A stretch of DNA of 64,000 bases from JBBQXK01 sp052387255 (GTDB lineage Bacteria > Pseudomonadota > Alphaproteobacteria > Rhodobacterales > Rhodobacteraceae): contig JBQTJI010000012.1 of NCBI GenBank assembly GCA_052387255.1, forward strand, positions 1-64,000, given 5' to 3'. Positions 43,509 to 52,532 of this stretch are shown one piece after another. The notes under the pieces were generated by a model. The model had not been told where the DNA came from. It ran no database searches and saw only the letters and a program-made list of their open reading frames with translations. The stretch's first letter is position 1. Each line of letters starts with the position of its first letter. Both the position numbers and the translations under genes were made by a program.

Positions 43509-45701
43509 ATGACTATTCCCGTCACCGCCGAATTCGTCATCGCGGCCACAAGCGGTTCCAACACACCCGAAGAGCGCCTGACCACCCTTGCCGATGGCCG
43601 CCTGCTGGCGACCTGGTATGACATCGGCAGCAACGGCGGTGACATCCGCCACCGCATCCTTGACATCGACGGCACACCGCTGACGGCCGAGCTGTCGACC
43701 GCCGCCAGCACGGCGGGCAGCCAGATCGAGCATTCGGTCGCGGCCCTGTCGGATGGCGGCTTCGTGGTGGTCTGGCAGGATTTCGCCGCCGATGCCGCCG
43801 GCGATGTTCGCTTTCGCGTCTTCGATGCGGCGGGCAATGCGGTGGCGACCGACCTGGCCACGACGCAGGAACAGTCGGGCAGCCGCCAGGCCGACCCTTC
43901 GGTGACCGGAACGCCCGACGGCGGCTTTGTCATCGCCTGGACCGACCGCAACGGCACCAACACGAACCGTCCCGAGGGCACCGACGCCGTGGTGGTGCGG
44001 GCGTTTTCGGCGACCGGCGCGCCCCTGGACGGCATCGTGCGGGTCACCGGCCCGGACGGGTCGGGCATCGCGACGGAACTGGACTCGGGCTTTGGCCTGA
44101 TCGTCGGGGTATGGGACGACAACGCCCTGGACGGCATCCATGGCGGCGGCGGCGAAGAACCGCCCGAGGTTGACCAGAACGCGGACGACGGCGCACTTGG
44201 CGACGCCACCACGACCGAGGCTGCGCGCACCCCCGACGTTGCCGTGACCTCTGCCGGCGTGGTGGCGGTCTGGGAACAGGGCGGTGTCGTGTTCTACCAG
44301 ACGGAAGACGACTTTGGCCTGGGGCCGGTCCTGCGGCTGACCACCTCGACCTTCGAGCAGGAGGTCCCGCGTATCGAGGCGCTTCCCTTCGGCGGCCATG
44401 TCGTGACCTGGCACGAATTCCGCAACCCGCAGGGCAATTTCACCAGCTTCGACATCTTCGCCCGCGTGTTCGACACCGCCGGCAATCCAGTGGCCGATCC
44501 GGTCAACCTGACCCTGGGCCAGACCGGGGCCGAGTTCGACGCCGACGTGACGGCGCTGATCGACGGTCGGTTCATGGTGGCCTGGTCCAGCCAGGGGGCC
44601 CTGGGCGACGTGATCGGGCGCATCTATGACGCACGCACCGCCCCCGTGACCTGGACCGGCGGCGATCTGGGCGAGCGGTTCGTGGGCACCGACATCGCGG
44701 GCGAGGGCGATGTGCTGAACGGTGCGGACGGCAACGACGACATCGAAGCCCAGGCGGGCAACGATGTGCTCACCGGCGGGCGGGGTCGCGATTCCCTCTA
44801 TGGCGGCACCGGCGACGACACCATCATTGTCCACCGGCGGGACTACGATGACATCTACGGCGGCGAGGGCACCGAGACGGAGGGCGACACCGCCGACTTC
44901 TCGGCCTCGGGCGGCAACTTCGCGGTCGATCTGGCGGGCGGGACCTATGTCGTCGGCGGCATCACCTATGACCTGCAGGGCATCGAGACCCTGCTGACGG
45001 GCAACGGGCGCGACATCATCACCGGCAGCGACGGGGCCGAGGTCATCCAGTCGGGCGGCAAGCGCGACCAGATCACCGCCGGACTGGGGAACGACACCAT
45101 CGACGCGGGCGGCGGCAACGATGTGGTCTATGCCGCCCTCGGCAACGACAGCACGAACGGCGGCGGCGATGTGGACACGCTGGATTTCAGCGCGCTGTCG
45201 TCCGGTGTCAGCTTCTCGATGGCCACCGGCGTGTCGAACGCCATCGGCACGCATCTGGGCTATGAAAGCGTGATCGCGGGCAGCGGCAACGACACCATCA
45301 CCGGGGCCGACACCAACGACACGGTGCGCGGCGGGGCCGGGAACGACAGCATCGCGGGCGGGCGCGGCAGCGACGACCTCTACGGTCTGGCAGGCCTCGA
45401 TACACTGAGCGGAGGGGCGGGGAACGACACGCTGACCGGCGGGGCCTTTGCCGACACGTTCCTGTTCATCCGCGTCGTCAGTGCGGGCGCCGATGTGGTC
45501 ACCGACTTCGGCAACGGCCCCGACCGGCTGCAACTGGACGATGCGCTGTGGACCGGGGTCCTGACCACGGCGCAGGTGGTCGGCACGTTCGCGTCGGTCG
45601 TGAACGGCGACGTGCTGTTCGACTTCGGCGCACGCGGCAGCTTCACCCTGACAGGTGTTGCCAGCACGGCGGGGCTTGCGGGGCTGATCGACATCATCTG
45701 A
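43509..45701 (+). CDS. RTX paralogue 2 with propeller-like N-terminal half
   Basis: A 730-residue protein whose first 390 residues differ completely from paralogues 1 and 3. About seven repeats of the form DGGFVVVWQD (LADGRLLATWYD, LSDGGFVVVWQD, TPDGGFVIAWTD, LPFGGHVVTWHE, LIDGRFMVAWSS and two weaker ones) suggest a beta-propeller. A short RTX block (GADGNDDIEAQAGND) leads to the common C-terminal cassette ending LAGLIDII. The product is expected to be secreted; binding to sugars or surfaces is a guess. The 209 bp upstream are non-coding. Confidence 0.85.
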   Translation: MTIPVTAEFVIAATSGSNTPEERLTTLADGRLLATWYDIGSNGGDIRHRILDIDGTPLTAELSTAASTAGSQIEHSVAALSDGGFVVVWQDFAADAAGDVRFRVFDAAGNAVATDLATTQEQSGSRQADPSVTGTPDGGFVIAWTDRNGTNTNRPEGTDAVVVRAFSATGAPLDGIVRVTGPDGSGIATELDSGFGLIVGVWDDNALDGIHGGGGEEPPEVDQNADDGALGDATTTEAARTPDVAVTSAGVVAVWEQGGVVFYQTEDDFGLGPVLRLTTSTFEQEVPRIEALPFGGHVVTWHEFRNPQGNFTSFDIFARVFDTAGNPVADPVNLTLGQTGAEFDADVTALIDGRFMVAWSSQGALGDVIGRIYDARTAPVTWTGGDLGERFVGTDIAGEGDVLNGADGNDDIEAQAGNDVLTGGRGRDSLYGGTGDDTIIVHRRDYDDIYGGEGTETEGDTADFSASGGNFAVDLAGGTYVVGGITYDLQGIETLLTGNGRDIITGSDGAEVIQSGGKRDQITAGLGNDTIDAGGGNDVVYAALGNDSTNGGGDVDTLDFSALSSGVSFSMATGVSNAIGTHLGYESVIAGSGNDTITGADTNDTVRGGAGNDSIAGGRGSDDLYGLAGLDTLSGGAGNDTLTGGAFADTFLFIRVVSAGADVVTDFGNGPDRLQLDDALWTGVLTTAQVVGTFASVVNGDVLFDFGARGSFTLTGVASTAGLAGLIDII
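44844..45701 (+). repeat. RTX 3' cassette, copy 2 (858 bp)
   Basis: Equal in length to copies 1 and 3. Its first 600 bases are nearly identical to copy 3 at DNA level; its last 240 bases encode a different version of the end (VVTDFGNGPDRLQLDDALW). Confidence 0.9.
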
Positions 45702-45868
45702 CAAACCCGGAGGGCGTGTTCCCAGCCACAGATCATTTGCAGTCGGCCGAGCCGAATGGGCCGTGCGGGCGACCAAATTCTGCTTGATTTCGTCCGGCAG
45801 TCGCGCCACGGTGCCGCCAATAGCAACATTCGGCGACGACTTCGCGCTTTGGCACAAAGGGATGGATC

Positions 45869-48142
45869 ATGCTTATCCAGTACTTCAGCGGCGGCAACTT
45901 CTTTGACACCGCCTTCTACAATCCCAACATTGATGATTTCGATCTTCAAGTGCTGAGCGCCAGCTCGACCCGGATTGTCGCTGTAAATCCAGGCACCGGC
46001 GTCGTCACCACCTTTACCGGAACGGGGTTTCCGGCGAATCCGACGCCTCCCCTGTCAGGCACGCTGACCGGGTTCTCAATGGTTGATGCTGGCGGCAACC
46101 GCTTGGCGACCATCACCGATATCGCCTGGGGCCTGCAGTCGGCACTGACGGCCATCGAACAGGCGGTCGGCAATGATGCGACCGGATTGCTGCTGGGTCT
46201 GCTGAGTCTGCAGGACATCACCCTGGATGCAAGGGCTGCGTTCGATGATGTGTTCGGTCTTGACTTTACCGGTGTCACTTCGCGCGTCTCGATCTTCGGT
46301 TCCCAATTCGGCGACGATATCTTTGGCGGCTCGGGCCGTAACGTGGTCGATGGCGGCCCCGGTAACGACACCATCAATGTCGGTGGCTTTGACAGCGAAG
46401 TCATTGATGCTTCGACAGGGAACGATACCATTGATTTTTCCGATATTGTCCCTGGCGACGGCTTTACCGACATCGGGTACGAGACTCTTGCCGGCCCGAT
46501 TGCGCTCAACATAGACGCACTGACAAATACCGGGACCGTTATCAAGGGCCCGGGCGAGGGCGTCGATACATTGGTCGATGTGACGCGGGCGTTGGACTTC
46601 AACGTTTCCGAAGGACCGGGCATTTTCGGGACAACTCTGGCTGACACGTTTACCGTTCGCACTGTGGAAACCAGCTACATCTTCCTCGCGGGCGGGCGCG
46701 GGTCTGACGGTTATACCCTGACGATGGCCGTGGGCAGTGACGTCTTTCTGGCGTTCATGTTCTCGTTTTTCGAAGATGCAACCCAAGGCCTTGTTTTCAA
46801 TGGAACCACCGGCGTCATTGCCAACGACGGCTTCGGTTTTTCGGAAACGCTGACGCTCACGCGGATTGGCGACGTGGGTGACGTGAACGACAGCACGCTG
46901 GCCATCGGGGGGACTGAGTTTTCCGACAATGTCATCGGCACCACCGGACGCGACAGCTTCTTTCCGCGCGGAGGCAATGACACGCTGGACGGCGGCGATG
47001 GCTTTGACCGCATCCGGTTCGACCGCTCTACGATCAGTTCTGCTGTTACGGTCGATCTTGCCGCAGGCACTGCGACGGGGTCGTGGGACGGTGCCGCCTT
47101 CAGCCATTCGCTGTCCAACATCGAACAGGTTTCAGGAAGCCGCTTCGGTGATACGATAACGGGCGACATACGCGGCAACCTGCTGCAGGGCAACAACGGC
47201 AACGACCTGCTCACCGGCGGCGGGGGCCGCGACAGCATTGATGGCGGCGACGGCGACGACACCATCATCGTCCACCGGCGGGACTACGATGACATCTACG
47301 GCGGCGAGGGCACCGAAACGGCCGGCGACACCGCCGACTTCTCGGCCTCGGGCGGCAACTTCGCGGTCGATCTGGCGGGCGGGACCTATGTCGTCGGCGG
47401 CATCACCTATGACCTGCAGGGTATCGAGACCCTGCTGACGGGCAACGGCCGCGACATCATCACCGGCAGCGACGGGGCCGAGGTCATCCAGTCGGGCGGC
47501 AAGCGCGACCAGATCACCGCCGGACTGGGGAACGACACCATCGACGCGGGCGGCGGCAACGACGTGGTCTTTGCGGCCCTTGGCAACGACAGCACCAATG
47601 GCGGCGGCGACGTGGACACGCTGGATTTCAGCGCGCTGACCACCGGCGTCAGCTTCTCGATGGCCACCGGCGTGTCGAACGCCATCGGCACGCATCTGGG
47701 CTATGAAAGCGTGATCGCGGGCAGCGGCAACGACACGATCACCGGGGCCGACACCAACGACACGGTGCGCGGCGGGGCCGGGAACGACAGCATCGCGGGC
47801 GGGCGCGGCGGGGATGACCTGTACGGGCTGGCCGGGGTCGATACACTGAACGGCGGGGCGGGCAACGACACGCTCACCGGGGGGGCCTTTGCCGACACCT
47901 TCGTGTTTGTCCGCGTCGCCAGTGCCGGGGCCGACCTGGTCACGGACTGGAACAACGGGGCCGACCGGCTGGCGCTGGACAACGAGCTGTGGACCGGCGC
48001 GCTGACGGCGGCGCAGGTGGTCAGCACCTTCGCCTCCGTTGTGGGCGGCGACGTGGTGTTCGACTTCGGCGCAAGGGGCAGCTTCACGCTGGACGGCATC
48101 ACCAGCACATCGGGCCTCGACGCGCGGATCGACATCATCTGA
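45869..48142 (+). CDS. RTX paralogue 3, mosaic of paralogues 1 and 2
   Basis: A 757-residue protein. The N-terminal 130 residues (MLIQYFSGGNFFDTAFYNP, NPGTGVVTTFTGTGFP, LLSLQDITLDAR) are homologous to paralogue 1 but far more diverged than the C-terminus. Beta-roll repeats (GGPGNDTINVGG, GGNDTLDGGDGFD) precede the cassette (YDDIYGGEG to DARIDII). The N-terminal half uses more A/T-ending codons than paralogues 1 and 2. Start ATG has an AAGGGA site. The cysteine hydrolase gene begins 1 bp after its stop and may be co-transcribed. Confidence 0.86.
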   Translation: MLIQYFSGGNFFDTAFYNPNIDDFDLQVLSASSTRIVAVNPGTGVVTTFTGTGFPANPTPPLSGTLTGFSMVDAGGNRLATITDIAWGLQSALTAIEQAVGNDATGLLLGLLSLQDITLDARAAFDDVFGLDFTGVTSRVSIFGSQFGDDIFGGSGRNVVDGGPGNDTINVGGFDSEVIDASTGNDTIDFSDIVPGDGFTDIGYETLAGPIALNIDALTNTGTVIKGPGEGVDTLVDVTRALDFNVSEGPGIFGTTLADTFTVRTVETSYIFLAGGRGSDGYTLTMAVGSDVFLAFMFSFFEDATQGLVFNGTTGVIANDGFGFSETLTLTRIGDVGDVNDSTLAIGGTEFSDNVIGTTGRDSFFPRGGNDTLDGGDGFDRIRFDRSTISSAVTVDLAAGTATGSWDGAAFSHSLSNIEQVSGSRFGDTITGDIRGNLLQGNNGNDLLTGGGGRDSIDGGDGDDTIIVHRRDYDDIYGGEGTETAGDTADFSASGGNFAVDLAGGTYVVGGITYDLQGIETLLTGNGRDIITGSDGAEVIQSGGKRDQITAGLGNDTIDAGGGNDVVFAALGNDSTNGGGDVDTLDFSALTTGVSFSMATGVSNAIGTHLGYESVIAGSGNDTITGADTNDTVRGGAGNDSIAGGRGGDDLYGLAGVDTLNGGAGNDTLTGGAFADTFVFVRVASAGADLVTDWNNGADRLALDNELWTGALTAAQVVSTFASVVGGDVVFDFGARGSFTLDGITSTSGLDARIDII
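47285..48142 (+). repeat. RTX 3' cassette, copy 3 (858 bp, recombinant)
   Basis: The first two thirds follow copy 2 and the last 240 bases follow copy 1, with the switch around 47890-47940. This is the expected pattern of gene conversion or unequal crossing-over among the three. Confidence 0.88.
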
Positions 48143-48143
48143 C

Positions 48144-48785
48144 ATGACCGGGCGCGACTCACGCGAGACCGACTATGCCGCGCGGGATACCGCGCTGCTG
48201 TTCGTGGACATGCAGGCGATCTTCTGCACGCCCGGGGCCGATCCGGGGCACCCCGACATGGGGCCCGACCACCCCTATCACGTCCGCCTGCGCGAGACGG
48301 TCGTGCCCAACCAGCGCCGCCTGCTGGCCGCTGCCCGGACCGCAGGCGTGCAGGTCATCCACACGATCATCCAGGCGCTGACCGAGGACGGGCGCGACAT
48401 CTCGCTCGACCACCGGCTGTCGGGGATCCTGGTGCCGAAGGGGCATCCGATGGGCGGCGTGATCGACGCCCTGGCCCCGGTCGCGAACGAGATCGTGCTG
48501 CCCAAGACGTCGAGCGGGGTCTTCAACTCGACCAGCATCGACTATGTGCTGCGCAACCTCGGCGTGCGGCGGCTGATCGTGGCCGGGGTGGTGACGGACC
48601 AGTGCGTCGACATGGCGGTGCGCGATGCCGCCGACCGGGGCTATCTGGTGAGCGTCCCCGAAGACGCCAGCGCGACCCACAGCGACGACCACCACCGCGC
48701 GGCCCTGGCGGCGTTCGGCGGCTATGCCTGGATCACCGACACGGCGACCGTGCTGGCGCGGCTGGCGGCGGCACCGCGCGGCTGA
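48144..48785 (+). CDS. Isochorismatase-like cysteine hydrolase
   Basis: A 213-residue alpha/beta hydrolase of the isochorismatase superfamily. The catalytic triad can be seen as Asp in ALLFVDMQAIF, Lys in VLPKTSSGVF and Cys in GVVTDQCVDMAVRDA. The family hydrolyses amides such as nicotinamide, N-carbamoylsarcosine, biuret or ureidoacrylate; NHSDDHHRAAL near the C-terminus does not settle which. It follows paralogue 3 immediately and is convergent with the DMT transporter gene. Confidence 0.87.
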   Translation: MTGRDSRETDYAARDTALLFVDMQAIFCTPGADPGHPDMGPDHPYHVRLRETVVPNQRRLLAAARTAGVQVIHTIIQALTEDGRDISLDHRLSGILVPKGHPMGGVIDALAPVANEIVLPKTSSGVFNSTSIDYVLRNLGVRRLIVAGVVTDQCVDMAVRDAADRGYLVSVPEDASATHSDDHHRAALAAFGGYAWITDTATVLARLAAAPRG

Positions 48786-48792
48786 CCAGGGG

Positions 48793-49734
48793 TCACCTCC
48801 TTGCCGTCGTCAGCGCAAACAGACCCGCCCCGCAGATCAGCGCGATGCCGACCCAGGCCGTGGCATCGGGCCACTGGCGGAACACGACGACCCCCCAGAA
48901 GACCGCCATCGGCATCGCGGCATACTCGAAGGGCGCGACGATGGCCGCAGTGCTCAGCCGGTAGGCCTGGGCGATCAGCATCCCCGCCGTCGCCACCGCC
49001 ACCCCCGTCGCGACAAAGTACGGCCAGTCCGCAGACGTCGGCCAGACCCAGGCCCTGAACAGGTAGTCGAGCGTCGGATTGCCCGATCCGGCCAGGACCC
49101 CGCCGCCGACCGACAGACCCATCAGCGCCGACACGGCGATGAACCCGGCCTGCCCGTAGAACCCCAGCGTAATGGCGCTTTCGGTATTGCGCATGCGGCG
49201 CGTCATGATGTGCGCGCAGGAATAGCTGACGGCCGAGAAGGCCACCATCAATGTGGCGGTCTGGACGATGCCCGAACCCGGGCGCAGCATCACGATGACC
49301 CCCGCCAGCCCGACCGCGACCGCCACCCAGCTGCGCCAGCCGACCCGCTCGCGCAGGACGATGGCCGACAGCGCGGTTACGGCAAGCGGCCCGATGAAGG
49401 CGATGGCCACGCCGTCCGCCAGCGGTAGAATGGCCAGACCAAGGTAGTAGGTCACATTCGACAGAAGGATGAACCCGACCCGGATCAGGTGGGCACCACT
49501 GCGACGGGTCTTCAGCTGGGCGAACCCGGTCCGGGTGACCAGGATCACGCCCAGGACAAAGCCGATGCCGATCATCGACCGGATCAGGATCACTTCGTGC
49601 AGGGGATAACCACCCGACAGGAACTTGACCGACATGTCGCTGACCGAAAGGGCGAACGCGCCACCAAGGATGCACAGCACGCCCAGCACGGACGTCCCGG
49701 CGCGGCCTGGTCCTGGCCGGAAGACCGGTTTCAT
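48793..49734 (-). CDS. DMT (EamA) family transporter
   Basis: A 313-residue inner-membrane protein with ten predicted helices in two EamA repeats (LGVLCILGGAFALSVSDMSV and VATAGMLIAQAYRLSTAAIV). The second repeat has the APFEYAAMPMAVFWG signature. Family members export amino acids, S-adenosylmethionine or metabolites. ATG 49734 with an AGGA site is preferred over a GTG 13 codons upstream. The substrate cannot be deduced from neighbours. Confidence 0.87.
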   Translation of the reverse strand: MKPVFRPGPGRAGTSVLGVLCILGGAFALSVSDMSVKFLSGGYPLHEVILIRSMIGIGFVLGVILVTRTGFAQLKTRRSGAHLIRVGFILLSNVTYYLGLAILPLADGVAIAFIGPLAVTALSAIVLRERVGWRSWVAVAVGLAGVIVMLRPGSGIVQTATLMVAFSAVSYSCAHIMTRRMRNTESAITLGFYGQAGFIAVSALMGLSVGGGVLAGSGNPTLDYLFRAWVWPTSADWPYFVATGVAVATAGMLIAQAYRLSTAAIVAPFEYAAMPMAVFWGVVVFRQWPDATAWVGIALICGAGLFALTTARR

Positions 49735-49867
49735 CCTGGTCCTGCCCGTTGTCGCATCGACGGATTGTATCACGGTTGCGGGTCCGTGACCCAGGCGCTG
49801 TTTGCGACCGCCGGATTTCCTCGGCCCCGGTCCCGCCGCTCCTGCGGGGCGACCACGTTCGTTCCCG

Positions 49868-51253
49868 TCAGGCCGCCTGCGTGACGGGCCGTGGCGCGCG
49901 CGTCCAGAAGCGCAGCATCAAGAGCACCGCCGCCACCGCCAGCCCGATCACCAGGCCGGTCCACAACCCCACCCCGCCGAAGCCCAGCGGAAAGGCCAGG
50001 ACCCAGCTTGCCGGGATGCCGATCACCCAATAGCTGACGGCGGCCAGCAGCATCGGCACCCGCGTGTCCTGCACCCCCCGCAGCAGGCCAAGCGCCATCA
50101 CCTGCATCGCATCGGCCACCTGGAACAGCGCCGCCATCGCCAGAAGGACCGCGCCGAAGGTCAGGATGCGCGCCGTCTCGGGCTGCGACATGTCCAGGAA
50201 CACCGAGATGATCTGCGTGGGAAAGGCCAGGAACAGCGCCACCGTCAGCAGGCTGAACGCGGCCGAGATGGCGATGGCGACGCGCGCCCCGTCGCGCAGG
50301 GCGCGCCCGTCGCGCAGCCCCACGGCGCGGCCCGCCCGCACGGTGGCCGCGCTTGAAAGCCCGACATGCACCATGAACGTGATCGAGGCGCATTGCATGG
50401 CGATGCCGTGCGCCGCCAGTTCCACCGTCCCGATCACCCCCATCATCAGGGCCGACGCCTGGAACAGCCCACCCTCCGCGACCGAGGTCAGGCCGATGGG
50501 CCAGCCCAGCCGGAACACGCCGCGCAGGCCCGGCAGGTCGGGCCGCCAGAACCGCTGGAACAGGCGGAACCGGCGCAGGGCCGGGTGCAGCGCGGCATAG
50601 GCGGCAAGGCTCAGGAACGTGGCGATCTGCGTGCCGACCGAGGCGATGGCAGCCCCCCGCACCCCCAGTTCCGGCGCGCCCCAGTGGCCAAAGATCAGCG
50701 CCCAGGCCAGGGCCGCATTCACCGCCACCGCCGCCAGCGTGATCCACAGCAGCACCTGCGTGCGCTCCAGCGCGGCCAGATAGCTGGTCATCACCCGCAC
50801 CAGCAGGGCCGGGATCATGCCAAGCCCCGCAATCGCCATGAACTCTGCCGCCAGGCGGGCCACGTCGGGCTGCTGCCCCAGCGCCAGGAACAGCGGTTCG
50901 GACCACCAGAACAGCGGAAAGCACAGCACGCCAAAGGCAATCGACAGCCACATCCCCATCCGCGTGTCGCGCCGCACCTGCGCCTCGTCGCCGCGCCCCA
51001 GCGCTGCGGCGACCATCGGCATCACCGCCTGCGAGAACCCGGCCCCCAGGATGAAGACGATGAAGAACGACGACGACCCCAGCACCAGCGCCGCCAGTTC
51101 CGTGACCCCGTACCAGCCCATCATCACGGTGTCGGTGACATGCAGCGCCATCTGCGCCAGATTGCTGCCGACCAGCGGCAGGCCAAGCGCCAGCGTCGCG
51201 CGGACATGCCCCGCCGTTGTCAGCGGGGTGGAAATCTGGGCAGTGCGGTCCAT
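49868..51253 (-). CDS. MATE family efflux transporter (NorM-like)
   Basis: A 461-residue membrane protein with twelve helices in two MATE halves. Signatures include LPLVGSNLAQMALHVTDTVMMGWYGVTELAA at the N-terminus and GWPIGLTSVAEGGLFQASALMMG at the start of the second half. MATE pumps export cationic drugs with Na+ or H+. The ATG at 51253 begins a usual-length protein; the frame continues 26 codons upstream without similarity. Confidence 0.9.
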   Translation of the reverse strand: MDRTAQISTPLTTAGHVRATLALGLPLVGSNLAQMALHVTDTVMMGWYGVTELAALVLGSSSFFIVFILGAGFSQAVMPMVAAALGRGDEAQVRRDTRMGMWLSIAFGVLCFPLFWWSEPLFLALGQQPDVARLAAEFMAIAGLGMIPALLVRVMTSYLAALERTQVLLWITLAAVAVNAALAWALIFGHWGAPELGVRGAAIASVGTQIATFLSLAAYAALHPALRRFRLFQRFWRPDLPGLRGVFRLGWPIGLTSVAEGGLFQASALMMGVIGTVELAAHGIAMQCASITFMVHVGLSSAATVRAGRAVGLRDGRALRDGARVAIAISAAFSLLTVALFLAFPTQIISVFLDMSQPETARILTFGAVLLAMAALFQVADAMQVMALGLLRGVQDTRVPMLLAAVSYWVIGIPASWVLAFPLGFGGVGLWTGLVIGLAVAAVLLMLRFWTRAPRPVTQAA

Positions 51254-51391
51254 GGCCGCCGGATTATCGTGCGCTGCGGGAAGGGGCAAGACGTCGCCGT
51301 CGGTGCACCTGCTGCGCCACAGACCCATCACGACGCTACAACCGCGCGAAATTCGGGTAAGCTGGACCGGGCAATCCCGGAAAGGACTCGG

Positions 51392-52528
51392 ATGCGCATC
51401 GGACCGGCCTTTCTGATCGGCGGCCTCCTGCTTGCAGCGGCAGCCCCCGCCGCCGACCTCGACGGTGCCCCGGCCGATGCCGAGGGTCCGGCCATCATCG
51501 CCCTGTCGGGCGAGATCACGCGCGGCGATGCCGACCGCATGGCCGCACTGCTAACCCGGTTTCCCGACGCCTTCGTGTTCCTCGACAGCGAGGGCGGCCT
51601 GGTGGCCGAGGCGCTGCGCATGGGCAACATGGTCCGCGAAAGCGCCGTTGCGACGGCGGTGAACGCGGGCGACGAATGCCGGTCGGCCTGCGCGCTGATC
51701 TGGGTTGCCGGTCGGCAGCGCTATCTGTCGGCGGAAGGACGGGTCGGGGCGCATGCGGCCTATATCGACCGGGGGTCGTCGGTCGAAACCAGCGGCATCG
51801 GCAACGCCGAGATCGGGGCCTACCTGGCGCGCCTGGGCCTCAGCGACGCCGCCGTGCGTTTCTTCACTGTCGCGTCGCCTGACCGGATGCTGGACCTGAC
51901 CCCCGATCTGGCCCGGATCGTGGGCATCGACATGACCATCCTGGACGATCAGGACACCGCCGCGACCGACCAGGTCGCGCCACCCGCTGCCGACGATGCG
52001 CTGGTCCGGGACGCCGTCCAGTTCGCCAGCTATGCGGTTCTGGGCGAGTCCTGCGCGGTGTTCCTGACGCCCGACCCGTCGGTCGTCGAAGGCGGCCTTG
52101 GCCGGATCGACCCCGCCCGGTTCGAGGATCCGGCCTTCGAGGCCTCGATCGACACGGCGGGCGATGTCCTGGCGGAAAATGTCGGCGAAAAGGGGTTGCT
52201 CCATGCCTGTCTCGACATCGAGGCCGATCTGCGGCGGAACGGCCTGCCGACCGGCATCGACGGGCCGAGTTTCGGCTGCAACCAGGCGGGAACGCCGACC
52301 GAGACCGCGCTGTGCACGACACCCGACCTCTGGCCGATGGACCGCGCCATGAACGCCCTGTATTTCCATGTCCGGGGGCTGTCCGACCCGACCGCCCGCA
52401 AGCGCATCCTGGCGGAACAGCGCGCGTGGATGACCGCCCGGAATGCCTGCGGTGCGGACGACGACTGTCTGAAGCAGCGGTACGAGGCCCGATTGCGCGA
52501 CTTTCGCGATGTCGTCCCGGAACGGTAG
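51392..52528 (+). CDS. Periplasmic ClpP-like protein fused to LprI-like domain
   Basis: A 378-residue exported protein. A signal peptide (MRIGPAFLIGGLLLAAAAPAA) precedes a ClpP/crotonase-like domain: GPAIIALSGEITRGDADRM, FVFLDSEGGLVAEALRMGNMV and CRSACALIWVAGRQRYLSAEGRVGAHAAY, where the Ser-Ala-Cys is in the nucleophile position. From about residue 300 the Cys-bearing FGCNQAGTPTETALCTTPDLWPMDRAM to CGADDDCLKQRYEARL matches the LprI/DUF1311 lysozyme-inhibitor-like domain. A periplasmic protein-quality or cell-wall role is possible. It is convergent with the nickel transporter gene, 4 bp apart. Confidence 0.78.
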   Translation: MRIGPAFLIGGLLLAAAAPAADLDGAPADAEGPAIIALSGEITRGDADRMAALLTRFPDAFVFLDSEGGLVAEALRMGNMVRESAVATAVNAGDECRSACALIWVAGRQRYLSAEGRVGAHAAYIDRGSSVETSGIGNAEIGAYLARLGLSDAAVRFFTVASPDRMLDLTPDLARIVGIDMTILDDQDTAATDQVAPPAADDALVRDAVQFASYAVLGESCAVFLTPDPSVVEGGLGRIDPARFEDPAFEASIDTAGDVLAENVGEKGLLHACLDIEADLRRNGLPTGIDGPSFGCNQAGTPTETALCTTPDLWPMDRAMNALYFHVRGLSDPTARKRILAEQRAWMTARNACGADDDCLKQRYEARLRDFRDVVPER

Positions 52529-52532
52529 GCCG

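Noticed and set aside
41400..48142. Short tandem DNA repeats in the RTX genes as a CRISPR or satellite array
   Set aside because: They are degenerate coding repeats of GGxGxDxxx with the reading frame preserved; no constant repeat and spacer structure.
41008..48785. A complete type I secretion operon with the RTX genes
   Set aside because: No ABC exporter, membrane fusion protein or TolC-like gene is present in the window; the exporter must be elsewhere.
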